From Loripinus fragilis (taxonomy: Eukaryota; Mollusca; Bivalvia; Lucinida; Lucinidae): DNA of 64,000 nucleotides. The position numbers and the translations under genes are program-made. Below, piece by piece: positions 11,843 to 23,099 of the stretch. Under the pieces are notes generated by a model. That model did not search any database. It was given only the letters and a program-made list of their open reading frames with translations, and was not told where the DNA came from. How positions within the stretch are numbered: position 1 is the first letter of the stretch; the number at the start of each line of letters is the position of its first letter. The stretch lies in NCBI GenBank assembly GCA_964019695.1, contig OZ026524.1, forward strand, positions 25,832,164 to 25,896,163, given 5' to 3'.

Positions 11843-12178
11843 TTGCATCATCATAAGAAATAGTGGTACTATTAAAGATTTACCGAACTCATTGAAATGT
11901 TTAACATTTATGTCTTTTCACACATACACCTCCCCAGATGCTGATTTATAATGTCAGGAAAGTAAAGTAAAGAAGAACGCAACAATCAGGATTTGATACA
12001 ATCAAATACCACACCTGACCCAGGACATATGAAATCAGATAGAGAAGGGTTGTAAAATGAAACTTGCACATGTTTGTCTTTTGCATTTTACTTTTGGTAA
12101 AAATAATGACTCATTTCATGTATTTTAATCTCATCAAAATTGTAAGTGTCATAGTAACAACAATGCCACCAGACACCC

Positions 12179-12410
12179 CTCCCACCCCCCCCCCCCCCCC
12201 CACAAAAAAAAAATATATATATATATATCTATACAGGATTTGCACAGGCTTGAAAAGTACTTGAATATACAGGACTGTCTTGAAAAGTCCTTGAAAATTA
12301 AATTTGCCTTGAAAAGTACTTGATAAACACTCCAAGGCCTTGAAAAATTCTTGAATTTTAACCATTTACAGGAGGATTCGACAGTGTTTTTGGAGACATA
12401 AATCAGTATC
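12179..12410. repeat. Poly-C, short (TA)n, and CTTGAAAAGTCCTTGAA repeats
   Basis: A C-rich run (about 12179-12202) is followed by A-run and (AT)n. Then come four or five loose copies of cttgaaaagtccttgaa from about 12248 to 12356; more copies lie at 12565-12620. The small open frames here are repeat shadows. Confidence 0.6.
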
Positions 12411-12469
12411 AAATTGTGGTGCCTTTATTTGGTGCAGCAATGCTGCACCAAATAAAGGCACCACAATTT
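12411..12469. repeat. Perfect 59-bp palindrome
   Basis: Arms of 29 bp (12411-12439 and 12441-12469) are exactly complementary around a single A at 12440; the core is ggtgcagca-a-tgctgcacc. Weaker symmetry continues outward into cagtatc/atacta. Confidence 0.9.
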
Positions 12470-12647
12470 TATACTAATTTTCTTAAAGTAATATCTTTAT
12501 AAATGGACTCTAGCAATTTCGAAGCAGAATTTTAACATGTAAATCAGTATTTTTCTTAAGTTTTTAGTCCTTGAAAACAGTAGAATGTCTTTTAGAAGTC
12601 CTTGAAAAGTCCTTGAATTTTAGACAATCTTGCCTGTATGAACCCTG

Positions 12648-12772
<125 letters not shown>

Positions 12773-12915
12773 ACTCATATTATATACATCTACACCTATA
12801 ATTTGGTGCAGTGGCATGCGTAGGAAAGACTCAGATCATCCAGTCTTATCAGTCATTCCTCTCTGTATGAAGAAAGATTGCAGTTTTAGCTACCCAATAA
12901 AAAGCACAGCAAAGA

Positions 12916-13099
12916 GAGGGCTCAGTGGTACAGTGCTTGACTCGAGACCGAGGGGCTGCGGTTCCAGCCTCACCGGCATCACTGCCTTGTGTCCTTAAGC
13001 AAGACCCATTATTCCTAGCTTAGTACTGGTTCAACCCAGGAAGACCTGTCCCTACATAACTGAAAGATTGTTGATGGGACATAAAAAATCAAATCAAAC
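12916..13099 (+). mobile_element. tRNA-derived SINE with 16-bp target duplication
   Basis: The target duplication AAAAGCACAGCAAAGA is exact at 12900-12915 and 13100-13115. The head has an A-box-like ggctcagtggtacagtg and a B-box-like ggttccagcct. The body has gtgtccttaagcaagac and gttcaacccaggaagacc, and the tail is aatcaaatcaaaca. It lies in the HIRAN gene intron, opposite to the gene. Confidence 0.9.
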
Positions 13100-13247
13100 A
13101 AAAGCACAGCAAAGATTGATTAGACTGTAGGATGCCCAGGCTGACCAGTCTTCACTGGGCGTGCATACTTTTTTGGTCGTTTTGGCATGCTGCGACTGAA
13201 ATCAATTATTAGCATTAATCATGGTAATACATTATCACTACATTTAC

Positions 13248-13470
13248 CTTCATTTCTCTGTACACTCTGATCCCTGCGTAGGTGTGCAGGTGTCTCCATG
13301 AGTCCAGGCAACACAACTTTCATAGCATTAAAATCATATGGGTTGGTTGGCTCTGGCACCACTTTAAGCTCTATATCAGGATGAGGACGCACTCTGAATA
13401 TATGGTATCCTTTGATGCTCCATTCCAGTTTAATGGGACACAAAATCCTTCTGTCAGGTCTAGTTGCCAT
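13248..13470 (-). CDS. HIRAN-like domain gene, exon 1 (start)
   Basis: ATG at 13468-13470 on the minus strand. The exon ends at 13248 before donor gtaaatg (G|GTAAATG), phase 1, matching exon 2. The product begins MATRPDRRILCPIKLEWSIK. It includes GYHIFRVRPHPDIELKVVPE and PTNPYDFNAMKV, the typical HIRAN pattern of a basic strand followed by EP.NPYD.NA. The frame is intact across the splice. The intron is about 3 kb and holds a TIR element, a perfect palindrome, a (TA)n tract and a SINE. The upstream side has a hairpin minisatellite 30-290 bp from the ATG. Confidence 0.72.
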
Positions 13471-13497
13471 TGTTGTTCAGCTGACATGTGCTACCAA

Positions 13498-13760
13498 TGA
13501 TAGGATGGATTTTCCATCCACTAAGAAGGTTTTCTAAGGACGGAAAATCCATCCTAAGGGAGTCATAGATTTGGATGGTAAAACGGTCCAAACTCAAAAT
13601 TATGGTTTGGATGGAATAACCATCCAAAGCATTTGGACGGAAATTCCATCCAAATTTTAAGTTTTGGAGTTCGGATGGAATAACCATCCAAAGCAGTTGG
13701 ACGGAAATTCCATCCAAATTTTAAGTTTTGGAGTTCGGATGGATACCCATCGCGGACTAG
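13498..13760. repeat. 64-bp hairpin minisatellite (GGATGG...CCATCC)
   Basis: Two near-identical 64-bp units (catccaaagc at 13621 and again at 13685) carry ggatggaataaccatcc and ggacggaaattccatcc. Each unit therefore holds two small inverted repeats. More diverged GGATGG/CCATCC hairpins extend to 13498. The array lies immediately upstream of the HIRAN-like start codon. Confidence 0.8.
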
Positions 13761-13789
13761 ACTGTATAAATCAGCAAATATCCCCATAA

Positions 13790-13925
13790 TTAATTTTTCT
13801 AAATTTCTATATCCCTGAATGTAACGAAAATATTGAACCAAGTATCACATATCCCTGAAAGTAAAATGGATAGTATCCTATATCCCTGGAAGTAAAATGG
13901 CAAATATCCTGTATCCCTTAAACCC
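13790..13925. repeat. Short tandem repeat, ATATCCCTGAAAGTAAAATGG
   Basis: About four degenerate units of roughly 35 bp sharing tatccctg.a.gtaa.atgg. Confidence 0.5.
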
Positions 13926-14147
13926 CTATACACGCCTCAATGTTCAATTTACTAACCAATATTTATCAATAAACACGTTGGACAGCTGACTACTTTCAGT
14001 TTTGGGAATAGAACGGAACATTCTCTGTTGGTTAACAGGGCGCCTGGGTACTTCATTACACAACGAAGGCTCTAGTAAGTCCCAGACTCTGCACATGCGG
14101 ATATGCACAGACTCCAGAGTCTTCGTTGCTCACGAATACTATGAGTA

Positions 14148-14354
14148 CAGTAAAACCTGTGTAAAACGGCCATTTTCAAAAAGACAGAAAGTTGGTTTTC
14201 AAGACCAATTATCGCTTAATGAAGGTCAAAAGTATTGCAGAATGCTCCCTAAGGGAGCTTTCTGCAATACTTTCGACCTTCATTAAGCTAGCATTCGTCA
14301 TTAAGATCGTTGTTTTGTCTATTTTTGATTGACCGTTTCACACAGGTTTTACTG
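14148..14354. mobile_element. MITE with CAGTAAAACCTGTGT ends and TA target site
   Basis: The left end cagtaaaacctgtgtaaaac is inverted at the right end (cacaggttttactg). TA flanks both sides (14146-14147, 14355-14356), as for Tc1/mariner-type MITEs. The centre is a strong hairpin of about 35-bp arms (gcttaatgaaggtc...). Confidence 0.8.
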
Positions 14355-14399
14355 TACATGTATACCGAAATGACCAATTGGCGTTATCAGAGTTTGGCT

Positions 14400-14550
14400 A
14401 TTGAGGATTGAAGGTGACATTATTTGTTCATTTATGTGTGTAATTTCTCAATGTGTTCTGATATGTTTGTTAAATTCACTATTATGTTTGCCAGAAATTG
14501 ACATTGATTGGTTTGAATGAAATTATTCTATTCTATTCTATTTAAGGAAG
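14400..14550 (+). mobile_element. Possible non-LTR retroelement 3' end with TTCTA tail
   Basis: A 3'-UTR-like stretch ends in gaatgaaattattctattctattctattt. A short tandem tail such as (TTCTA)3 is typical of CR1/L2-like elements. No coding part is attached. Confidence 0.4.
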
Positions 14551-14918
14551 TGAGTCTGAAATATAAGCCCTATTACTAAATCATGCAATCTGACACAAAC
14601 CTGAAAATAAAAAAGTTACAAATGTTTGTACAGTAGAGATTTGAAAGCTTTGGCTGGCAGCCATTTTAGGCGCCACAAAGCCCTAATTAAATATGCATAG
14701 AATAACTAGTTTCCTGCTATTCATTTTAACTTTGTTTACGTACATTCTAATTGGTTCTTCTGTTCGGAAAAAGCTGATTTGAAAGAAAACGACTGCAAAG
14801 AAATTGAGAATTTATTGGGTTTTTTTTCAAAATTTAATGAAGTTGATTACATATTCAAAATGGCGGCCTCCGTTAATAAGATACAATTTAGAATTTTGAT
14901 TTTCGAATTGCTATAATT

Positions 14919-15954
14919 CACCATCGCGTCAGCGATGGTGATATACGTTAGTAATTTTCCATGGATACCAGCTTACTTCTGAAATGAAATGGCGTATAGA
15001 TATTTTCTCCTCTGAGCCAGAAGCCAAATCCTCCAGTGAAGCTAATTCGAGTATTCTCGGCTTCTTATTAAATTCGGATATGATGAAATAACACTCCCCT
15101 CAGCGCGTACTTCCGGTTCTGCCTTCAATCTGTACGTCTTAAACGTCCCAAAGTCTAAATGCACCCCAATCTAAACGTCCCCTAATTGGTCAAAACGTTC
15201 CCATTAAAACGTCTCCTATTAATTACTGGTAAAATCGGCAGAAACCTGATCATTTCCTTTAAGATACGTGTTGCAAAGTGGGTGTGGGAGGGTGTGTTCG
15301 TGAACTCTTGCACTTTTCAGCGTGTCACGAATAGTAAATAAACTCAGCCTGGTAGGTTCACATTTCCTGTATTTTATTTGCTTCACCTATTCAGAACTGA
15401 GTATACACATGCAAATACTTAAACAAAACCTACTGAGCTTGAATTGCATGATAAAAACTGAACAAATAGTGGCTATAGAATATGCAAAATTAAAACTATT
15501 AAAAGTGTGGCTAGTATCAATAATGCGCTTTGCGATAGTCCTAAGCTTTTTTCTTCAACATCTAACCCTGGAAACATGGAGCCTGAACGGATATCTCGGC
15601 TAAGTGTGACGAAATTCTCAGATTTAGATGGATCCGTTTCAATATGCCCCAAGGTTTTATGCGCATTCATCGTTAATTAGACTTAGATTGAGGAATAGGG
15701 ATACATACTGCTAAATGTCTGCTTGGGGAGGTTGGGGTTAACTTTCAGTGTTTGCATTAATAGAGTCTTATTGGTATATGCTCATCTGTGTTTTATTTAC
15801 TTCCAATGGATCACCTATTCAGCACTTAGAGGTAGTGCATACAAAAGGCTATCTAAAACAAAAATACTCAGAGTTTGAAATGTATGAAAAAAATTAAAAG
15901 AGTGGTTTCAGCAAATGCAAAATTAAAACACTAAAAAAGGTGCTCTATAGTATT
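14919..15954 (+). repeat. 1-kb dispersed repeat, copy 1 (left part)
   Basis: It begins at the palindrome CACCATCGCgtcaGCGATGGTG. It matches 29088-29875 in the same orientation through gatatacgttagta, cctctgagcc, aattctcagatttaga, gctaaat.gtctgcttgggg and more. The right end continues after an insertion, at 17397-17470 (atatgctatgctatggttctaagc). Confidence 0.75.
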
Positions 15955-17396
15955 TCCAGGACTTAAGTGACCCCCGTTTTTTGCTATTTATTCTTTAATG
16001 GCAAGTTTAATTGAAAAAATAATTAGAGAAATGAGTTTAGATATATACCGCGTAATTTAATTTATTTTTTCCATATATATGAGTTTTTGTATAGGCTGAG
16101 ATTAGATGGAAGTTTGGTGTGTTTTTGCTGCTCCCCCAAGTGAGCCTAGCGATATAAATAAAACATGGCTTATACAGGTCAGTGGAGGTCGTTCGTCAGT
16201 CCCACAGATAAGAATGCGTATCAGAGAATTATTTTTCCTATTTCTCAACCCAAAAATATGTTGTGTGTACTCAAAACAACCGTCTCGATGATATGGCTCC
16301 CTTTCGCACCCAAAACACTGATAAAGACAATCGCAACTTCACGCTAAAATTGCTTAACTGGCCCAATCTTCGTGCATTAAGCTATGATTCACTGCTTATA
16401 CTGACTCATAAACTCCGCTGTACATCTAAAGTAGAGGCATTGAAATGGCGATTCAAGTTACAGTATTATCTGAACCATCAATAATGGCTGAATTTTCTTA
16501 CGAGATAATTGTTTCCTAAAAATATGTCTTTCAGGAATACAAGTAGGTTATCAAACAGTATGGATCCAGATAATGCCCAACATTTTAACCTGAACTTGAC
16601 TTCGGCTGTTGACAAAGTTTATCAGCGAAATAGCTATAGCAGGCAAATATTTGATGCTCTTTAGGTTTAATGTATATCCCCAATTCACTCTTATTTGTTG
16701 AATTGTCGTCATAAACTCTTTACTAACTAGTGTCCTGTGCTGATTACCTTTGCAAACAATTTGGACCCAGATCAGGCCCGACAAAACGTCCGGCATGATC
16801 TGGATCCAAACTGCTTGGCACTCTAATGATATTCCCAAAAGAGCATTTTAGAAAAAAACAACAGCAAGAAACAAACTGATTTTGAAAAAAATATCAGCAG
16901 ACGACCAAACCATGACAAATTACCTCATAGGCAAAAAGAGTCAATGAATTGAAATGGAAGGGGCTACACGTGCATGCATGTTTCATGCTTAAGCCTTATA
17001 TTTGCCTGCTTTCAATACGGCACGGTCTAGGACCCCTAGAGACTTTTACAATTGCGTGTGTGCGTGCGTGTGTGTGTATCGAAATGGTTTGCGGAATAGA
17101 TTTTCGTTGAATCATCGGATATAGACAGTCCTGTAGGCTAGTACATATCATCATAGCAGCAATGCAAATATACCACGTGTATCTATTGGGGGTACACATA
17201 GGTATATTCACAGGGAAAAACAACTATTTTATTGTTTTGTACAGGGGACTTGGGCTTCAGTTACAAATAAGGGCGTCTCTAAAAATAAGTTTTAGTTACG
17301 CGGTGTGCATATAAATCCACTTGCTAAGTGCCGTTTTTCTAAGTTCAATTTAAAGCAGTTTAAAAAAAGAAAAACGGGGGTCACTTATAAACTGGA
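15955..17396. mobile_element. 1.44-kb TIR element inserted in the 1-kb repeat
   Basis: The ends are inverted: TAAGTGACCCCCGTTTTT at 15964-15981 and AAAAACGGGGGTCACTTA at 17370-17387, with TCCAG/CTGGA a few bases outside. Copy 2 of the host repeat lacks this segment, so it is an insertion. No transposase is seen. It holds other small repeats, including the MITE at 16712-16945. Confidence 0.65.
16712..16945 (+). mobile_element. MITE AACTCTTT...AAAGAGT with TTTGGAYCCAGATC hairpin
   Basis: The ends aactctttac and caaaaagagt are inverted. The internal hairpin is caatttggacccagatcagg against catgatctggatccaaactg. Further copies are at 34205-34398, 47405-47600 and 52214-52405; part of a fifth is at about 16550-16600. 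Confidence 0.65.
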
Positions 17397-18179
17397 GACA
17401 CATTAGTAAATATAATATGCTATGCTATGGTTCTAAGCTTTTAAAAAGCTAACCTTGTAGACATTTACAGTATAAAGGCTGCGGTGCCATCTTGTTTAAT
17501 TAACTTCAAAATTTCTGTTTAAAGTTTGTATGTATCAACTTGTCATTATAGACTGTGATTGTTCTGTGCATATAGGCTAACATAACAATCCAAAACATTT
17601 TACCCCACCTATAACAGAGGACATATATCTAAATTATCATGATCAGAAATTTGCGCCAGATCGTGTGCATAAACTCAACAGGCTCTTCGTTTAGCCTGTA
17701 CATTTCATACCTGTGCATCACACACTAGATATAATGTGACAGTACATGTCTGGTGATTTTATATCGATTCTTAAGGAATAAAGAAACGCAACAATCACTT
17801 CAATTCACTGTAAAGATAAATGTAATGCAAGTCGGTTTTGTAGATGATGTTATTTCATAAAAGCAGCATGTATCCGTAAATTACAGTAGGTTAGCCACTA
17901 CGTCGATTACGTGTGCCGGCTAGCATGCGGGTAATCATCCTGACCCCTGTAGAAAATTGTAAAACACGGTCAATTAAAGTCCACTTTATACCAAAAACTG
18001 GTTACTTTTGTTTACAAAACCTTTTGAGCAAATTGGGGGATGCAGGAAATGATCAGCTTGCAACCTTACGTTATGATTTCAAACGCTTAACGTCAAGACC
18101 AAATATTCTTGAGTTTTATTCAATAAAAGTACATTTACTTCATTTTAATGTATTTTTAAATGATTTATTCTTTTTTACT

Positions 18180-18774
18180 TATCAAGGAGTCATCGACAAC
18201 TATGCAGATAACAACACACTGTCTTTTATTCATGCAAACACTTATGTGTAGAGCATTGGTCGTTTTTTTAACTAAACAAGGCTGGATGACTATTTACAAT
18301 TCTTTTATTGTTTCCAATTTTAACTACTGCCCGCTAGCGTGGCATTTTTGTATTTTGTAGTATTTCTAGCACTAATAAGTTAGAAAAAATGCAAGAGAGG
18401 GCTTTACGTTTCATCAACAATGATTTCACGTCATCCCTTCAAGCTCTGCCAACCTCGATGTACACCGCCCCCTTGCATGTAAGAAGGATGAAGCAAATGG
18501 CTTCCGAGGTCCACAAAATCGTTGATGACATTGCTCCTGACTATATTAAAGATTTGATCAATATCAAACAATCAAACAATTTCTGGAGAGAAAATCAGGC
18601 AAGTCTACCAGCTGTGAAGAGCACAATGTATGGTCTAAGGTCATTCCGCTATGAAGCCGCCCGTATCTGGAACAGTTTTGCTAATGACCTGAGGCTGGCT
18701 GAGTCCTTCCCTCAGTTCAAGAGACTGCCCCATGCATGGGATGGTGACATTTGTGGATGTCCTTCATGTTAAAT
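18180..18774 (+). pseudogene. CR1/L2-like LINE reverse transcriptase, C-terminal remnant
   Basis: Fragments in succession: DNYADNNTLSFIH (the RT YADD box with the second D changed to N, plus the usual NTLSF), a deletion, SNFNYCPLAWHFC, then an intact frame from 18389 (MQERALRFINNDFTSS) to YGLRSFRYEAARIWNSFAND. This order is that of CR1/L2-type LINE C-termini. It is 5' truncated and frameshifted, hence inactive. Confidence 0.8.
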
Positions 18775-19281
18775 TTAGACTTTGCTTTGCTTTGCTTCTG
18801 CAGTTCAGTTTTAACTCCCTTGCACTCCCTTTGCTTAAAAGCTTTCGCTTTTCGACCCCTTCTTTTTTCGCTTTTTTCGCTTTCGCTTTGTTGCAAAGGC
18901 TGTGCTTCTTTGCGGTGTCCATCTACTGCAATCTTAATGTCAAATTTTTTTGCATCTCATCAAAAATGTCCCCAGCTATAGTGCAGTACCTAATAGCTCT
19001 CGTCAGCAGTGGGTTTGATGGTTCATCAACCCCCCTGCTGATGTTCTCTATTGGTATAATTTTTTACATTCTTATATCTTAATTGCTTTCTGCATATGCT
19101 GTGATATATTTGTACATTGTGCTTTGTCTCTTATAATACTGTTTTATATATGTGCATGCTGTGATACTCGTTGTTTTAAAAATGTTTGTGTATTCTTGTT
19201 TGTCGAAGTAAAAGCCCTACTGGGCTTATGTTATATGTTGTACAATATTCGACACAAAATAAAATGTCTATGTCTATGTCT
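18775..19281 (+). mobile_element. LINE 3' UTR with ATGTCT tail
   Basis: It continues directly from the LINE frame and ends cacaaaataaaatgtctatg tctatgtcta, the short tandem tail expected at a CR1/L2-like 3' end. Confidence 0.7.
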
Positions 19282-19639
19282 ACTGCAATGATTATTGTTT
19301 TAAAACTAACAGAATTAATTGAAAAAACATTTAACAGAGAGGGCTCACTTAGCCCTCCAGTAAAATATTTACTGACCGTTCCAAGGCGGTACTTCTTTTG
19401 TGGATCTTTTATGTTTTTGTTCTGTCTTGTGTTTGCTATGTTTTGTGCGCGTCTTTTTATATGTGCTTCGTGGTCACCTGCTGGGAAAGATCTGACCTCT
19501 TGGCTCTCGTTTGTGGTGTCTTCTGTGAGTTTGTCACTTTCCCATTGGTATCCTGGGTCAGGTGTGGTACTTGATTGTATCGATTCCTGATCTTTGCAAC
19601 CTTACTTACTTTGTAATGATAAAAATGCCTTTTTTACTT
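19282..19639. other. No gene recognised
   Basis: A T-rich stretch between the LINE tail and the 5'-truncated RT element. It may be a diverged upstream part of the latter, but no RT motif is seen. Confidence 0.35.
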
Positions 19640-20640
19640 CTGAACAACCTAAACGATATAAATTGTGGCATGTCAGAAAATGTGTGATGCGCTCCATTAT
19701 CTTTTGGACAATATATTTATAAGATTTGGCTTTAAATTATATAGACAAATTGTAGGTATTCCAATGGGTACTAATTGTGCTCCTCTTGTTGCAGATTTGT
19801 TTTTGTTTTGTTATGAGAGAGACTTTATGTTGTCTCTGTCTGACAATAATCAAACTGATATTATTGAAGCTTTTAACTCAACCTCTAGATATTTAGATGA
19901 CTTATCTAATATTGATAATCCTTATTTTGAACAAATGGTAGGTCAGATATATCCCGTTGAACTTCAGTTAAATAAGGCGAATACTTCTGATACTGAAGCT
20001 CCGTTTTTGGACTTGAACTTGTCAATAACAGATGGCATAGTTTCTTCTAAAATTTATGATAAAAGGGATGATTTTAATTTTGAAATAGTAAATTTCCCTT
20101 TTCTTGATGGAGATGTTCCTCGCTTTCCTTCCTATGGTGCATATATTTCTCAGCTTATTCGTTTTGCAAGAGTGTGTTCTAATGTTGATGACTTCAACAA
20201 CAGAAACTTATTTTTAAATGCTAAGTTATTAAAACAAGTTTATAGATATCATAAAATTCGAAAAGCATTTTCTAAATTCTACCACAGACACTCGGTGTTA
20301 ATTGTTAAATACAACATTGGGTTAAAAACTCTCCTGCAACAAGGCATATCAGAACCTATATTTTATGGTGATTTAGTTTATAAATTCAAACGAATATATT
20401 CTATGGTGATTTAGTTTATAAGTTCAAACGAATTGTTGGAAAACTTAATTTTAGTGATCAATTCAAAAAGATAGTAAAACGTTATATAAGGGTTGGATAT
20501 AACTTGGATATCATGCGACAGTCTGCAACCCTAGTTTTAAACCCAATCACGGTTTGTGGCTATGGTTTCCTCTTTAATTGCACGACGGTGGGTCAGGCCT
20601 CAGACTCTATGACGGCTCTGACGTAGAGCTTTAATCGCTG
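19640..20640 (+). pseudogene. Reverse transcriptase (GIPMGTNCAP type), broken
   Basis: The open frame 19665-20414 carries VGIPMGTNCAPLVADLFLF and the catalytic-type box YLDD (19890-19901). It then has LDLNLSITDGIVSSKIYDKR and a conserved tail. I recall this RT type from many mollusc genomes; Penelope-like affinity is possible but not certain. It is 5' truncated (a frame slip near 19670). It is also broken at the 3' side by an exact-length 38-bp tandem duplication (20357-20394 repeated at 20395-20432), which shifts the frame. Downstream of the duplication the family tail can still be followed in another frame to about 20620. Confidence 0.75.
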
Positions 20641-21090
20641 GGTTGGTGCCTGATGCTTAGCTGTAGCTGGACCCACCGTGGCTCAACTTGAGGGTTTCTT
20701 TAGCTCTGACTATCTGTGAGTCATGAGCCCTTTTCTTTGTTTCATCATGGTGTGTTAATTTGATTAGAGTGTTTCTCCATGATGATACATTGCATTAGTT
20801 AGATGGCCTCCATGCGAGCTGAACATTTCTTGTACTTCAACAACAGCAGACTCTAGGGCGAAGATTTGTTAAATGTTACTCCCATTGTGGGAGTCTGTAA
20901 TTGTTCTATGTTTTGTTGTACGTTACTTTATGTCCATTCTAGTATTGCAATCATCTTGATGGGGAAGAGAGAGCTGGTTGCTTTGCTTAATTTGTCTACC
21001 TGGTGTCTTTGTGATGGTTGAGCGGCTCTTCCTCGCGGTTCCACAGGGTTGTCTGCGGTTTGTGATTATGGTATTTCCTGATCATACTCA
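20641..21090 (+). mobile_element. 3' UTR of the GIPMGTNCAP retroelement
   Basis: Noncoding tail of the preceding RT element, running through ttgatggggaagagagagct to ggtatttcctgatcatactc. Inverted copies are at 3866-4180 and 43855-44400. A short relative of its beginning (cacgacg..., gctggtgcctgaagctt) lies at 25951-26050. Confidence 0.65.
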
Positions 21091-21735
21091 CTTACTATTT
21101 TGGAATGTTAGACGTCAATGAAATGTGTATTACGACGCCAAAATTCATTATTCTGCATCATATTTACACATTTTTCTGATGAGATCATGGCCAAGTGGCA
21201 AAGCTTCGGTTACAACTAGCAAGTTTAATCGTTACTACACGCATATAACAGTTTGCTTTCTTTTGCAAATGTGTGCTGTGTTCAGTTTGACTAACGTCAA
21301 TGTAGCATGTCCCGTTACATGTATCTTTAGGTTCAATAAATCATGTAATGCACCAATGCCCACAATCAACGGCTTTAAATGACGTTAAATGCTAATTCTT
21401 TGTCATTGTGTATCCTTGCATTCCAGTAGCTGGCTTTGAAGCAATATTTGACTGACATTTCCGCATGATATGGTGCTTTCTTCGTTTGCATATTGTGGAG
21501 TCGACGCCATATAACAAATCATGAAGGAGATTGGGTTTCATGATCTCCGTTCTGACGTCCACGTCACATTTTAAGTGTTTTCTTCTTGTGTCGTAAAATA
21601 TCGTTAAAGTGAAGTTCTCGGATTTCATCACATGTCATTGATAGTCAGTAAGCACATCCTAAATGAAATTTGATTTAAACATATTATAACTACGCAAAAA
21701 TATGCATTCATCTGTTGCGTATCTTTATTCCTTAA
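21091..21735. other. No gene seen
   Basis: Only short frames without recognisable motifs; unique-looking sequence between the RT element and the next TIR element. Confidence 0.4.
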
Positions 21736-23099
21736 TAGTGTAGGTCGAGATGTCAGAAAAAAGCTCCTGTGCGATTTTTGTGCTAAAATTGATTTTTTTG
21801 CTGAAATTGATTGTTTAGGGATTAAATAATTGAAAAATTATGGGGTCCAATTTTTTCGAGCCCTTGACCCAATTATTGAAGACCACGCCCATTATATGCG
21901 TTTTTGACACTGTAAACATTTACAAAGTTATTTTACCTGATAGAACGATAAATTTAGCTTGTATTTTACAATTCAGATGTCGTTTTTAAGGTTTCTTATG
22001 TTCATAAAAAATTTAGAGGTGTTTTTGACTTGGGTTGCCCACTGAAAAACTAATAAAGTAGTGGGTGGGGTATTTTAAATGGGTCGAGAATTCGCATAAA
22101 TTGCTCCCATGTGTTTTATGTACCAATATTGGTTATTTTCTAATAATTGATTGTTTAAGGTTAAAACTACATGAATTGGAGAGTTATGGGGTTCTTTATT
22201 TCTAAAGAGCTCTTGACCTCATTCTTCTAGCTCCTAAACAAGACCACATCCTTTGTGTGCCTTGTCGGCACTGAAAACATTAACAAAACTGTTTGACCTC
22301 ACGAAAACGATATGTCAAGCTTCCATTTTATAACTTAAATATACAAAGACATATTGACATGCCTTGTTTACCAATGCCTCATAACATTACAAACATAGTT
22401 TGTGATATTTTTGCTGATATAGTAGTGGCAGGGTAAGTTAGGGTGAGAGTTGTTATTCAGCCTTACATATGCTATTTTGTGTGCAACTTATATTAAGCAA
22501 AGTTTGTCATAACTTAGCTCAGATTGTAATAAATTTCATATCAAATTTCCAGAATACTTAAACATGCAAGTATATATGGAATATTAAATGAGCCAAATAA
22601 AAAAACTACATATTTGTAGGAGCAGTCAAGGAACATCATGTGACCTGTCTGGCGAAAATGTATGCAAAACAAAACATGATACATTAACTCGTAATCTTTC
22701 TCTTCGATATCACCGATTCATACTTACTCCCTGATCATATTTGCACATTCAGTAACATACCATTTGCAGAGGGGTGTGCATGGCAGTTTGTTACTATAGC
22801 ACTTGCATCTGGAGCCAACTGATTTACACCCATATTTTGTCAATGCAATGGCAGCTTGCGGGTGGGGTTTTCCAGATATGTTACTAGCTTATACTAGCCA
22901 TCCATATTTATCAATAGGGGGTAGTACTGGTCAGTTTGTGCATGATTTGTCGTGCAAGGCTATGTAATTTGCACGCATAAAATGGGGACGAATGGTTGCG
23001 CATGTTGGCAGTAGGCTTTCTCCTTCCAAGTTCCTGGGCCTAAGCGTTTCCTATCACAACTCTGGAAGGTTACGTGGCCCTGATTTGCAAAAGAAGGCC

